64,000 nt of DNA from Micromonospora sp045209745 (GTDB taxonomy: Bacteria; Actinomycetota; Actinomycetes; Mycobacteriales; Micromonosporaceae): assembly GCF_045209745.1 (NCBI RefSeq), contig NZ_CP109273.1, positions 1,116,001 to 1,180,000 on the forward strand, read 5' to 3'. The notes under the pieces were generated by a model, which did no database searches, was not told where the DNA came from, and worked only from the letters and a program-made list of their open reading frames with translations. How positions within the stretch are numbered: position 1 is the first letter of the stretch; every line of letters starts with the position of its first letter. Both the position numbers and the translations under genes were made by a program. Of the stretch, positions 9,588-18,734 are shown one piece after another.

Positions 9588-10199
9588 TCAGGGCAGCAGT
9601 GCGCCGGCCAGCGGGTGGACCGTCTCCTCGATCTCGTCAGCGACCCGGTTGAAGCACTGGTCGCCGCGACCCCACGGGTCGTCCAGATCATCGGTGGGCA
9701 GCGCCGACGCGCCCAACCGGGCATCGTGAGCCGCCGCCACCAGGGCCACACCCCTGGCGTACACGGCCTCCGGGGTCGCCTCGTCCGACGGCAACCCGGC
9801 GGCGTCCACCGCAGCCAGCAGCCGGCCGAACTCACCCAGCACGAACGTGCGGGCCGCCGCGTCCGGGCGCAGCGCCACCACGTACTCCTGCTGGTCGGCG
9901 GTGGCGGTCAGGACCAGGTCGGCGGCGTCGATGTGGTCCGAGCGCAGCTTGCGCGCGGCGAACCCCTCGACGTCCCCACCACGGCCGGTGACCTGCCGCG
10001 CAGCCGGCGGGTTCATCTCCTCGCCCGCGTGCCAACCACCCGTGCCGGCGCTGTGACTGTGCACCAGCTCCTCGGCCCCGGCCGGGTCCTGCGCACGCCG
10101 CGTCAACCGTTCCCGCACCGCGAGGGCGAGCAGCCGCTCCGCCATCGGCGAACGGCAGATGTTGCCCATGCAGACGTGCAGGACCGTGAACGGGGGCAC
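9588..10199 (-). CDS. Low-molecular-weight protein-tyrosine phosphatase
   Basis: Removes phosphate from phosphotyrosine, probably on cytoplasmic regulators. The 203-residue protein begins MPPFTVLHVCMGNICRS, holding the C-X5-R phosphate loop (Cys10, Arg16), and ends with the general-acid aspartate in DDLDDPWGRG. It is about 40 residues longer than the minimal family member. Its GTG start follows the tsaC stop with no gap, so the two are almost certainly co-translated. Confidence 0.92.
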   Translation of the reverse strand: MPPFTVLHVCMGNICRSPMAERLLALAVRERLTRRAQDPAGAEELVHSHSAGTGGWHAGEEMNPPAARQVTGRGGDVEGFAARKLRSDHIDAADLVLTATADQQEYVVALRPDAAARTFVLGEFGRLLAAVDAAGLPSDEATPEAVYARGVALVAAAHDARLGASALPTDDLDDPWGRGDQCFNRVADEIEETVHPLAGALLP

Positions 10200-10847
10200 T
10201 CAGACCCCCCGGCCGTCGATGAGATCCGGCACCACGTCGCGCAGCTTCTCCAGCGGGATCGCCCCGGCCCGCAACAGCTGCGGCACCTCACCGGTCAGAT
10301 CCACGATCGTGCTGGGCACCGGGTCCGGGCACGGCCCGGCCTCCAGGTATGCCCGCACCGAGTAGCTGAGCTGGTCACGCGCCTCCTCGGCGGTCACCGC
10401 GGCGGGCTGGCCGGTCTTGTTGGCCGACGAGACCGCCATCGGGCCGGTCTCGCGCAGCACCTCCAACGCCACCGGGTGCAGCGGCATCCGCACCGCCACC
10501 GTGCCCGTCTTGTCGCCGAGGTCCCACTGCAGGCTCGGCGAGTGCTCGACCACGATGGTCAACGCGCCAGGCCAGAACGCCTCCACGAGGTCCCGTGCGG
10601 CCGTGGGCAGCGAGAAGACCAACCCGTCCAGGGTGTGCCGCGAGCCGATCAGCACCGGTGGTGGCATCTGCCGCCCCCGGCCCTTGGCGTCCAGCAGCGC
10701 CTTGACCGCGTACGGGGTGAACGCGTCCGCGCCGATCCCATACACGGTGTCCGTCGGGAGGACGACCAGCTCGCCGTTCTTGACCGCCTCGATCGCCGCA
10801 GCGATGCCGCGGTCCCGATCGGCGGGCGACCGGCAGTCGTAGAGCAT
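10200..10847 (-). CDS. L-threonylcarbamoyladenylate synthase (Sua5/YciO/YrdC)
   Basis: Makes threonylcarbamoyl-AMP from threonine, bicarbonate and ATP for the t6A37 modification of ANN-decoding tRNAs. The 215-residue protein shows the fold's signature LPTDTVYGIGADA, a basic KGRGRQ patch in place of the usual KxR motif, and the SSANKTGQPA nucleotide loop. It lacks the long C-terminal Sua5 domain, so it is the short TsaC-like form. The ATG at 10847 overlaps the prmC stop by one base; a GTG at 10850 is an alternative. Confidence 0.93.
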   Translation of the reverse strand: MLYDCRSPADRDRGIAAAIEAVKNGELVVLPTDTVYGIGADAFTPYAVKALLDAKGRGRQMPPPVLIGSRHTLDGLVFSLPTAARDLVEAFWPGALTIVVEHSPSLQWDLGDKTGTVAVRMPLHPVALEVLRETGPMAVSSANKTGQPAAVTAEEARDQLSYSVRAYLEAGPCPDPVPSTIVDLTGEVPQLLRAGAIPLEKLRDVVPDLIDGRGV

Positions 10848-11794
10848 CACAAGGAGTCAGTCTGCCACGCCGCCCCGATCGGGGCGTGCTGGCCGTCCGC
10901 CCGTCGGGACGCGGTGGCGTAGCGGGGGCGTCCGGTGAGGTCCAGATGCTCCGTGACGGCGGTGAACCCACCGTCCTCGGCGAGCAACCCGGGCACCGCC
11001 GCGCCGTGTGTGTCGTCGTGCTCGACCCCGAACACGCCGCCCGGACGCAGCAGCACCGCCGCCCGGGTGACGACCGGCCGGATCACCGCCAGCCCGTCCG
11101 CTCCGCCGAAGACCGCCTCCGCCGGATCGTGCTCGGCGACCTCCGGCGGGACCGTTACAGCGTCCGGCACGTACGGCGGGTTGCAGAGCAGCACGTCCAC
11201 CCGGCCCACCAGGTCCGCCAGCAGGTCCGGCGCGGTCACGTCGGCCTCGACCACCTCGATCGGCCGGTCCCCCGCCGCGGCCCGCTCCGCCGCGTTGCGC
11301 CGCAACCAGGCCAACGCCGCCGGGGACCGCTCCACCGCGATCACCCGTGCCCCCGGCAGCTCCTGAGCCACCGCCAGCGCGATCGCGCCTGAGCCGCTGC
11401 ACAGGTCGACCACCACCGGGTCGGGCCGGCCCTGGGCCTGCTCGACGCCCCAGCCGGCCAGCAGCTCGGTCTCCGGCCGCGGCACGAAGACACCCGGGCC
11501 GACCGCCAGTTCGAGGTGCCGGAACCCGGCCCGGCCGGTCAGATGCTGCAACGGCTCGTGCCCGGCACGACGGCGGGTCAGGCCGTCGAGCCGCGCCACC
11601 TGGTCGGCGTTGAGGTCGTCGGCGAGCGCCAGCCGACCCCGGGGCACCCCCAGCACGTACGCGGCCAGCATTTCGGCTTCCGCCCGGGCCGAGCCGACCC
11701 CGGCGGCGGCGAGCGCGCGGGCCGCTCGGGCCACCGCGGCGGACGGGCGGATGGGACCTGTCCCTTCGGGGGGGTGTTGCGGCAGAGTGCTCAC
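10847..11794 (-). CDS. prmC: Peptide chain release factor N5-glutamine methyltransferase
   Basis: Methylates the glutamine of the GGQ motif of release factors; its substrate gene prfA lies in the same cluster. The 315-residue protein has the SAM-binding motif DLCSGSGAIALAV and the catalytic NPPY motif (LLCNPPYVPD), plus the N-terminal helical domain with FVPRPETELL. The frame is open far upstream, but that part overlaps the divergent GGDEF gene; GTG 11794 (VSTLPQHP) is the most plausible start. No ribosome binding site is obvious. Confidence 0.93.
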   Translation of the reverse strand: MSTLPQHPPEGTGPIRPSAAVARAARALAAAGVGSARAEAEMLAAYVLGVPRGRLALADDLNADQVARLDGLTRRRAGHEPLQHLTGRAGFRHLELAVGPGVFVPRPETELLAGWGVEQAQGRPDPVVVDLCSGSGAIALAVAQELPGARVIAVERSPAALAWLRRNAAERAAAGDRPIEVVEADVTAPDLLADLVGRVDVLLCNPPYVPDAVTVPPEVAEHDPAEAVFGGADGLAVIRPVVTRAAVLLRPGGVFGVEHDDTHGAAVPGLLAEDGGFTAVTEHLDLTGRPRYATASRRADGQHAPIGAAWQTDSL

Positions 11795-11867
11795 GACATA
11801 ATCATGAAGCGTCGCGGGCGACGTGACGAACAGGTGCGCCCAGGCGCGCACGACAGGAGGTTGGCGG

Positions 11868-13415
11868 GTGGGCTGGCTCGACCGGGTCGAGGACCAGGTT
11901 GACGCCCTCACGCACGCCCGGGCGTTGCAGGAGGCCAGTCGTTCCGCAGAGTCGTACGTCCTGCTTGAGGGTGTGATCCGCACCACCAACGACCCGGCGG
12001 CGCGAGCGGACGCGTTGGTGCAGCGCCTCTCCGCACTGATCAATCTCGGTCGGACCGCGGAGTTCACCCGGGCCATCGAGGAGGCGTCGGCGGCGGTCCG
12101 TGACCTCGCCGAGCCATACCTGCACGGGCACCTCAACGCGCTGGCCGCGCTCGCCGCGCACCACCAGGGCGCACTGGACCGCTGCGTCACGCACCTCGTC
12201 AGAGCCGCCCGGGCGCTCGGCGCCGTGCAAGACCCGGACCGGGACACCGCCTGGGGCTGGCACGACCTGGCCATGGCCTACAGCTACCTCAGCTTCCACG
12301 GGTACGCCCTGGGCGCCATCGAGCGGGCCCGGCAGCTCGGGCTGACCGCCGGGATCCCGGAGGAGACGTTCGCCGCACCGGGCATCCGGCTGCGTAACGC
12401 CGTGGCACTGGACCACAACGGCGACAGCGACGGCTGTCTGCGGGTGCTCCGGGACGTGGCCGCCGACCTGGCCCGCTTCGTCCGCACCGGGCGGGCCGGC
12501 CGGCTGCGCCCGAGCAGCCTCGCCGCGTACGGCTACGCGGCGGCCCGACAGGCCGCGCTCGGCGACCAGGTGGAAACCGACGGGGACGTCGAGCCAGCCC
12601 GGCTGATCAGCCACGGTGGGGACAGCTCCCGCGCCCGCGACATGCGTCAGCTCGGGCAGGTGTGCCTCGCCGTCGCCGACGGGCGGCCGATCGAGGCGGT
12701 CACCCGATTGGACACGATCCAGGTGTCCACCGAGACGCTCGGGGCGGCCGAGCCGGCGCGGCTGCGCAGCATCGCGCTGGCCCGTGCCGGGGACCACCTG
12801 GCGGCGCACCGGGCCGACCGGCTGGCGTTCCGGCTCGCCGCCGGGCGCAACGACCGGCTGCGGGACGTCTACATCGACGGCATCGCCGCCCGCATCGACC
12901 ACGAGGAGATGCGCCGCGAGGCGGCACGGTTCGAGGGCGAGGCGTTGACCGATCCGCTCACCGGGCTGCCCAACCGGCGCCGGCTGGAGCGGTACATCAC
13001 CGCCGTGGTCACCCGCGGCGAGCGGGTGGTGATCGGCGTCTGCGACCTGGACGGCTTCAAGGCGGTCAACACCCGCCACGGGCACCACTCCGGCGACCTG
13101 GTGCTGCAACGCATCGCCGGGGTGATCAACCGGGTGATGCGCCGGGGCGACTTCGTGGCCCGCTACGGCGGTGACGAGTTCGTGGTGGTCCTTCCGGACA
13201 CCGGCATGGCCGAGGCCGCCGAGGTGGCCCGCCGGATCGAGGCCGCCGTCGGACTTGAGGACTGGGAGTCGCTGGTGCCGGGGACCCCGGTCGGGGTGAG
13301 CATCGGCTTCGCGGAGGTCTCCGGCGGCAGCGGGCTACGCCACGCGCTCAGCGTCGCCTTCGAGCAGGCCGACCGGGAAATGCTCCGCGCCAAGTCCCGA
13401 CCCCGCGCGAGCTGA
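11868..13415 (+). CDS. GGDEF-domain diguanylate cyclase with helical (TPR-like) N-terminal region
   Basis: Predicted to make cyclic di-GMP from two GTP. The 515-residue protein has about 340 residues of alanine-rich helical repeats resembling tetratricopeptides, with no transmembrane segment, then a GGDEF domain opening at DPLTGLPNRRR. The catalytic GGDEF is intact at 434-438 and an inhibitory-site motif RRGD lies at 425-428, five residues upstream, so product feedback is expected. GTG 11868 is chosen because GGAGG lies seven bases upstream. It is divergent from prmC. Confidence 0.9.
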   Translation: MGWLDRVEDQVDALTHARALQEASRSAESYVLLEGVIRTTNDPAARADALVQRLSALINLGRTAEFTRAIEEASAAVRDLAEPYLHGHLNALAALAAHHQGALDRCVTHLVRAARALGAVQDPDRDTAWGWHDLAMAYSYLSFHGYALGAIERARQLGLTAGIPEETFAAPGIRLRNAVALDHNGDSDGCLRVLRDVAADLARFVRTGRAGRLRPSSLAAYGYAAARQAALGDQVETDGDVEPARLISHGGDSSRARDMRQLGQVCLAVADGRPIEAVTRLDTIQVSTETLGAAEPARLRSIALARAGDHLAAHRADRLAFRLAAGRNDRLRDVYIDGIAARIDHEEMRREAARFEGEALTDPLTGLPNRRRLERYITAVVTRGERVVIGVCDLDGFKAVNTRHGHHSGDLVLQRIAGVINRVMRRGDFVARYGGDEFVVVLPDTGMAEAAEVARRIEAAVGLEDWESLVPGTPVGVSIGFAEVSGGSGLRHALSVAFEQADREMLRAKSRPRAS

Positions 13416-13476
13416 TCGCCCGCGCCTTCGACGTCGCGCCTGGCCGGTCGGCCGCGCTGGTCGGCCGCGCTCGCCG

Positions 13477-14565
13477 TCAGCGGCGGGTGAGCTCCGTGTC
13501 GCCGGCAAGGCGGGCCGCGCGGTCGGCCTCGGTGAGAGCGTCCAGCACCCCGTCCAGCTCGCCGGCGAGTGCCAGGTCCAGGTTGTACGCGGTGTAGCCG
13601 ATCCGGTGGTCGGTGATCCGGTTCTGCGGGAAGTTGTAGGTGCGGATCCGCTCCGAGCGGTCCATCGTGCGCACCTGCGCCTTGCGGGCATCCGAGGCGG
13701 CGGCGTCGGCCTGCTCCTGGGCGGCGGCGAGCAGTCGCGCCCGCATGATCCGCATCGCCTGCTCCCGGTTCTGCAACTGGGACTTCTCGTTCTGGCAGGA
13801 GACGACGATGCCGGTCGGCAGGTGGGTGATCCGCACCGCCGAGTCGGTGGTGTTCACCGACTGGCCGCCCGGGCCGGACGAGCGGAACACGTCGATACGC
13901 AGGTCGTTCTGGTCGATGGTGACGTCGACGTCCTCGGCCTCCGGCAGCACCAGCACACCGGCGGCGCTGGTGTGGATCCGGCCCTGCGACTCGGTGACCG
14001 GGACGCGCTGCACCCGGTGCACGCCGCCCTCCCACTTGAGTCGCGACCAGACGCCGTTGCCACCCTCCGGCACACCCTTGGTCTTGATCGACAGGGAGAC
14101 GTCCTTGACGCCGCCGAGGTCGGAATCCTGTACGTCGATCACCTCGGTGATCCAGCCGTGCCGCTCGGCGTACCGGGTGTACATCCGCAGCAGGTCACCG
14201 GCGAAAAGCGCCGACTCCTCGCCACCCTCACCGGCCTTGATCTCGACGATCACGTCCTTGGCGTCGTGCGGGTCGCGCGGAATGAGCAGCTCGGCGAGGC
14301 GTTCCTCCAGCACCGGCAGGGACACGGCGATGGCCTCCGCCTCACCCGCGAAGGACGGGTCCTCGGCGGCCAACTCGCGAGCCGCAGCCAGGTCGGCACG
14401 GGCCTGCTCCAGCTCATCGGCGGCCTTGTGCAGCGGTACCAGCGCGGCGTACCGGCGGCCGACCCTGCGCGCAGTGGCCTGGTCGGCGTGGATGGCCGGA
14501 TCGGCCAACCGCTTCTCCAGCTCCGCGTACTCGTCGAGGAGGCCGGCCAGACGCTCGCTGCTCAT
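13477..14565 (-). CDS. prfA: Peptide chain release factor 1
   Basis: Terminates translation at UAA and UAG. The 362-residue protein begins MSSERLAGLLDEYAELEKRL, has the GGQ loop in SSGPGGQSVNTTDSAVR, and the conserved ERIRTYNFPQNRITDHRIG motif near the C-terminus. Length is normal. ATG 14565 follows an AGGAG about ten bases upstream. The open frame extends to 14895, but that part has no homology to release factors. Its modifier gene prmC lies in the same orientation 1.7 kb downstream. Confidence 0.96.
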   Translation of the reverse strand: MSSERLAGLLDEYAELEKRLADPAIHADQATARRVGRRYAALVPLHKAADELEQARADLAAARELAAEDPSFAGEAEAIAVSLPVLEERLAELLIPRDPHDAKDVIVEIKAGEGGEESALFAGDLLRMYTRYAERHGWITEVIDVQDSDLGGVKDVSLSIKTKGVPEGGNGVWSRLKWEGGVHRVQRVPVTESQGRIHTSAAGVLVLPEAEDVDVTIDQNDLRIDVFRSSGPGGQSVNTTDSAVRITHLPTGIVVSCQNEKSQLQNREQAMRIMRARLLAAAQEQADAAASDARKAQVRTMDRSERIRTYNFPQNRITDHRIGYTAYNLDLALAGELDGVLDALTEADRAARLAGDTELTRR

Positions 14566-14582
14566 GCTGCGGATGCTCCTTC

Positions 14583-14626
14583 GACGGTGCGGTGCCAGAC
14601 GGTGCGGTGCCAGACGGTGCGTGCCA
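14583..14626. repeat. Three tandem copies of a 15-bp unit upstream of prfA
   Basis: The unit GACGGTGCGGTGCCA occurs three times head to tail, the last copy missing one base. It lies in the 5' untranslated region between rpmE and prfA, starting 18 bp from the prfA start codon. No known element is recognised; slippage duplication is the simplest reading. Confidence 0.85.
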
Positions 14627-14675
14627 GCCGCGCCGGAAGGCCGGCGGCCAAGCGAAAACTGCGCCAAACGCGGAC

Positions 14676-14712
14676 GGCGCCCACGTCCGGCGGGAAACCG
14701 GACGCGGGCGCC
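14676..14712 (-). terminator. Hairpin terminator after rpmE
   Basis: Two 15-base arms (14676-14690 and 14698-14712) pair with a single mismatch around a 7-base loop, beginning 11 bp after the rpmE stop. There is no clear T tract, as is usual in actinobacteria. Read-through would enter prfA. Confidence 0.75.
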
Positions 14713-14722
14713 GAACGAGGAG

Positions 14723-14947
14723 TTACTTGGCCTTCTTGGCCTGGACCTTGGCGTACTTCTGCTGGAACTTCGCAACCCGGCCGGCGGTGTCGAGAACGCG
14801 CTGCTTACCGGTGTAGAACGGGTGGCAGGCGCTGCAGGTCTCGGCGTGGATCGCCCCGCCCTTGGCGGTGCTGCGGGTCGTGAACGTGTTGCCACAGGAG
14901 CAGCTGACCTCGGTGGTCACGTACTCCGGGTGGATGTTTGGCTTCAT
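14723..14947 (-). CDS. rpmE: 50S ribosomal protein L31, zinc-binding form
   Basis: Ribosomal protein L31, 74 residues, beginning MKPNIHPEYVTTEVSCSCGN. Cys16, Cys18, Cys38 and Cys41 form the zinc ribbon, so this is the C+ paralogue, which in related bacteria is replaced by a zinc-free copy under zinc starvation. The lysine-rich tail is typical. It lies between rho and prfA, the normal actinobacterial position. Confidence 0.97.
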   Translation of the reverse strand: MKPNIHPEYVTTEVSCSCGNTFTTRSTAKGGAIHAETCSACHPFYTGKQRVLDTAGRVAKFQQKYAKVQAKKAK

Positions 14948-15221
14948 CTCGCTCGGTCCTCTCGTTGGTGGTCGCCGGGTCGCCGTCATCGCTCGTCGCG
15001 CCGTACGCGACGGGCTCGGGCGTGAACCGGAACCGGTGGCCGATTGACCAGTCTGCCATGGGCCTGAGCCAACCCGGCAATCGGGCCGCACACCTCGTCC
15101 GGCATCGTCAACACATGCCTCACCGTCCGCATTCCCGCCCCCCGGCCGGGCATTCGCCCACCTGGCGGACCGCCGCCCGGTACCCCGCCAGGGGTACGCC
15201 CGTCGAGCCGGAGGTGTGCCG

Positions 15222-16118
15222 ATGACCCGCCTGATCGCCACCCGGGGACTGCCCGCCTCGGGTAAGACAACGTTCGCCCGCACGCTCCAGCCGTCCGTTC
15301 TGCGGGTCAACCGGGACGACCTGCGCCGAATGCTGCACGGCGAGCGGCTCTTCACCCAGTGGGCCGAGGCGCAGGTGACCGCCGTACAGCGGGCCCAGGT
15401 CGAGGCGCTGCTGCAGGCCCGAGCGGACGTCTGCGTGGACGACACCAACCTGCGCGCACGGACGCTGCGGGGTTGGGCCGACCTGGCGGCCCGCTACGGC
15501 GCGGAGTTCGAGGTGCACGACTTCACCGACGTACCGCTGGCCGAGTGCCTGCGCCGCGACGCCGCTCGCCCGGCTGCCGACCAGGTCGGCGCGGACGCGA
15601 TCCGCCGGCTGCACGAGCGGTACCTGGAAGGGCGGGCACTGCCGTTGCCGGTGCCGCAGGCCCGCACCGGGCCCCCCGCCGTCGTGCACCCACCGTCGGC
15701 CGAGCCACCGGAGATCGTCCTGGTGGACATCGACGGCACCGTGGCGCTGGCCGTCTCCCGCAGCCCGTACGACATGACCCGGGTGGGCGAGGACCAGCCG
15801 AACTCGGCGGTGATCGCGGCGGTCCGGGCGATGCACGCCGCCGGATACGGGGTGGTCTTCTGCTCCGGGCGGGACGCCTCCGCCCGCGCGGCCACCGAGG
15901 CGTGGCTGGCCCGGCACGTACGCGTTCCCTACCTCGGCCTGCACCTGCGCGCCATCGGCGACTCACGCAAGGACTCGATCGTCAAGCGGGAGATCTACGA
16001 CCGGGAAATCCGGGACCGTTACCGGGTGGCCGGTGTCTTCGACGACCGCGTCCAGGTGGTCCAGATGTGGCGAGCCCTCGGCCTCACCGTCTTCCAGGTG
16101 GCCGACGGCGACTTCTGA
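15222..16118 (+). CDS. Polynucleotide 5'-kinase/3'-phosphatase (T4 Pnk-like)
   Basis: Predicted to phosphorylate 5'-OH ends and remove 3'-phosphates from nucleic acid breaks. The 298-residue protein has an N-terminal P-loop kinase domain (GLPASGKTTF near residues 9-18, then RVNRDDLRRML) and a C-terminal HAD phosphatase with D169xD171GT. This is the T4 Pnk domain order. ATG 15222 is chosen, seven bases after GGAGG. It sits alone on the plus strand between rpmE and rho, with no ligase or methyltransferase partner in the window. Confidence 0.87.
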   Translation: MTRLIATRGLPASGKTTFARTLQPSVLRVNRDDLRRMLHGERLFTQWAEAQVTAVQRAQVEALLQARADVCVDDTNLRARTLRGWADLAARYGAEFEVHDFTDVPLAECLRRDAARPAADQVGADAIRRLHERYLEGRALPLPVPQARTGPPAVVHPPSAEPPEIVLVDIDGTVALAVSRSPYDMTRVGEDQPNSAVIAAVRAMHAAGYGVVFCSGRDASARAATEAWLARHVRVPYLGLHLRAIGDSRKDSIVKREIYDREIRDRYRVAGVFDDRVQVVQMWRALGLTVFQVADGDF

Positions 16119-16209
16119 GAGGGGCGTCGGTGCCGGACCGTGGTCTCCGGCGCGCGGGGCACGCGGTGGATCGGGTTGGGTCAGTCAACCGGGGTCGGAG
16201 CGGGCTGGA

Positions 16210-16252
16210 CACGAGAAGGGGCACGGCCCTGACGGCCGCACCCCTTCTCGTG
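16210..16252. terminator. Hairpin terminator between rho and the polynucleotide kinase gene
   Basis: Perfect 12-base arms (16210-16221 and 16241-16252) enclose a GC-rich loop able to pair further. It lies 16 bp past the rho stop and 92 bp past the convergent kinase gene, so it can serve both strands. Confidence 0.8.
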
Positions 16253-16267
16253 GTCACCCGGGGATGG

Positions 16268-18439
16268 TTACTCCCCCGGCGTCGACTTCGCGATCTGCAT
16301 CAGGAACTCGATGTTGGTGCGGGACTGCTTGAGCCGGTCCAGCAGCAGATCCATCGCTGCCTGCGAGTCCAGCGAGTGCAGCACCTTGCGGAGCTTGTGG
16401 ATGATGGCCAGCTCTTCCGGTGCGAGCAGGACCTCTTCCTTACGGGTACCGGACGGGTTGATGTCGATGGCCGGGAAGGTGCGCTTGTCGGCGATCTTCC
16501 GGTCCAGCTTCAGCTCCGCGTTGCCGGTGCCCTTGAACTCCTCGAAGATGACCGTGTCCGCCATGGACCCGGTCTCCACCAGCGCCGTGGCGATGATGGT
16601 CAGCGACCCGCCGTTCTCGATGTTGCGGGCCGCGCCGAGGAAGCGCTTCGGCGGGTAGAGCGCGGTGGAGTCGATACCACCCGACATGATCCGGCCGCTG
16701 GCCGGCGCCGCCAGGTTGTACGACCGACCGAGCCGGGTCACCGAGTCGAGCAGCACGACAACGTCGTGTCCAAGCTCGACGAGGCGCTTGGCCCGCTCGA
16801 TGGCCAGCTCGGCCACCGTGGTGTGGTCCTGCGGCGGACGGTCGAACGTGGCCGCGATGACCTCGCCCTTGATCGACCGCTGCATGTCGGTGACCTCTTC
16901 GGGCCGCTCGTCCACCAGCACCACCATCAGGTGGCACTCCGGGTTGTTGCGGGTGATCGCGTTCGCGATCGCCTGCAGCACCATCGTCTTACCCGCCTTC
17001 GGCGGTGACTGGATGAGTGCCCGCTGGCCCTTGCCGATCGGCATGACCAGGTCGATGACCCGGGTGGTCAGGATGTGCGGCTCGGTCTCCAGGCGCAGGC
17101 GCTCCTGCGGGTAGAGCGGAGTGAGCTTGTAGAACTCCGGCCGGCGCCGCGCCTCCTCCGGCTCCATCCCGTTGATCGTGTCCAGCCGCATCAGCGGGTT
17201 GTACTTGTCCCGCCGCTGGTCGCCGCTGTTGCCAGCCTCGCGGGCCGCCCGCACCGCACCGGTGATCGCGTCACCGCGGCGCAGGCCGTACTTCTTGATC
17301 TGGGACATCGAGACGTACACGTCGTTCGGGCCGGCCAGGTAACCGGTCGTCCGCACGAAGGCGTAGTTGTCGAGCACGTCGATGATGCCGGCCACCGGGA
17401 CGAGAACGTCGTCCTCGCTGACCTGCGGCTCACGCCCACCGGTGTCGGCACCGGTCTCGGTGCGCTCGCCGCGCCCGCGGCGACGGTCCCGGAAACGGCT
17501 GCGCCGGCCGCGCCGGCCGCCGCTCTCGTCGTCGTCGTCGCTGTCCCGCTCGACACGCTCGACACGCGGACCACGGTCGTTGCGGTCGCCCCGGTCGTTG
17601 CGCTCGGGACGGTCGTTGCGCTCGACACGCTCGCCCCGGTCAGAACGCTCGCCCCGGTCGTTACGCTCGACACGCTCGGCACGCTCGCCCCGGTCGTTGC
17701 GCTCGCCACGGTCCGCCCGCTCGGTCCGCTCCGGACGCTCGGCCCGCTCCGGACGCTCGGCCCGCTCCGGACGCTCGGCCCGCTCCGGACGCTCGGTCCG
17801 CTCGGCGCGCTCCGGACGCTCGGCCCGGTCCGGACGCTCGGCACGCTCGGCCCGCTCCGGACGCTCGGCCCGCTCCGGACGCTCGGCCCGGTCGCGGCGG
17901 TTCTCGCCACGGTCGGCCCGCTCGCCGGCTTCCGCCTCGTCGGTACGCGCCTCGCTGGGACTTGCCTCAGTGGGACGCGCCTCAGTGGGACGGGCCTCAG
18001 TGGGACGGGCCTCAGTGGGACGGGTCTCCGCCGCCGCGGTCCGACTCCTCCGGGTGCGACCACGGCCCTCGGTCTCGGCGGCCGGCTCGGACGGCGCCTG
18101 CTCGGCACTGCGCCCTTCGGCTGCCGGCCGGTCGGAGGTCTCCCGCACCTCGGCGCGCACCCCCTCACGGGTCGGAGCGGCCGCGGCCGCGACCTCGGCC
18201 CGCGGTCGAGGGGTCCCGGCGGCGTTGCCGCCCTGCCGCTCGGAAATCGCGGCGATCAGCTCGCCCTTGCGCATGCGAGCCGTGCCGGAGATGCCGAGCG
18301 ACGCAGCCAGGCTCTGCAGCTCTGGCAGCAGCATCGCCGACAGACCGGTGCCGCTACGCCGACGACGGGCGGGAGCGGCGGCGGTGGCATCGCCAGCGAC
18401 GTTGGAAACATCCGACGTCACGTCGGTGGTGTCGCTCAA
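16268..18439 (-). CDS. rho: Transcription termination factor Rho with long charged insert
   Basis: Hexameric RNA-dependent ATPase that ends transcription. The 723-residue protein has the Rho N-terminal helical domain (LSAMLLPELQSLAASLGI), a disordered insert of about 160 residues made of PTEAR and R/E/D/N-rich repeats (about 135-300), the cold-shock RNA-binding domain, and the ATPase domain with SPPKAGKTM near residue 478 and VVLLDSVTRLGR. It is much longer than the 419-residue E. coli protein because of the insert. A TTG at 18439, five bases after GGAAGGA, is the best start. Confidence 0.95.
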   Translation of the reverse strand: MSDTTDVTSDVSNVAGDATAAAPARRRRSGTGLSAMLLPELQSLAASLGISGTARMRKGELIAAISERQGGNAAGTPRPRAEVAAAAAPTREGVRAEVRETSDRPAAEGRSAEQAPSEPAAETEGRGRTRRSRTAAAETRPTEARPTEARPTEARPTEASPSEARTDEAEAGERADRGENRRDRAERPERAERPERAERAERPDRAERPERAERTERPERAERPERAERPERAERPERTERADRGERNDRGERAERVERNDRGERSDRGERVERNDRPERNDRGDRNDRGPRVERVERDSDDDDESGGRRGRRSRFRDRRRGRGERTETGADTGGREPQVSEDDVLVPVAGIIDVLDNYAFVRTTGYLAGPNDVYVSMSQIKKYGLRRGDAITGAVRAAREAGNSGDQRRDKYNPLMRLDTINGMEPEEARRRPEFYKLTPLYPQERLRLETEPHILTTRVIDLVMPIGKGQRALIQSPPKAGKTMVLQAIANAITRNNPECHLMVVLVDERPEEVTDMQRSIKGEVIAATFDRPPQDHTTVAELAIERAKRLVELGHDVVVLLDSVTRLGRSYNLAAPASGRIMSGGIDSTALYPPKRFLGAARNIENGGSLTIIATALVETGSMADTVIFEEFKGTGNAELKLDRKIADKRTFPAIDINPSGTRKEEVLLAPEELAIIHKLRKVLHSLDSQAAMDLLLDRLKQSRTNIEFLMQIAKSTPGE

Positions 18440-18734
18440 TGGATTCCTTCCCTCGATAAAGGCCGGGACTGCCCGGAGTCGGAGCTCAGGTGGCCGGGCG
18501 GCCTCGGTGCACCCGCCTCGCAAGGACGCGTCGCGGGAGTCTGTGGCACAGCAGCCGGTCGGTATCCCGACTCACCAACGTCGGTGAGCAGGTCTCGCCG
18601 TCTGCGCGACCGGTGGAAACTGCGGTGCGGCGTGGGCCTTTGGCAGGGGTGACGGGCTGACCGCCGAGAGCTTCGGGGTGCGCCGACCCGCAGGAGATCG
18701 CGTGCTTCGCGGCTGTGCTAGGCCTAGAGCGTAA
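18440..18734. other. Intergenic region thrB-rho, probable rho leader
   Basis: Nearly 300 bp without a supported gene. It must carry the rho promoter and 5' leader, since thrB lies upstream in the same direction. A 10-bp palindrome CTAGGCCTAG lies at 18718-18727. I see no convincing -35/-10 pair or attenuator. Confidence 0.5.

Noticed and set aside
11802..13109. 435-codon minus-strand frame opposite the GGDEF gene
   Set aside because: Shadow frame; the plus strand has intact GGDEF and inhibitory-site motifs and a strong ribosome binding site.
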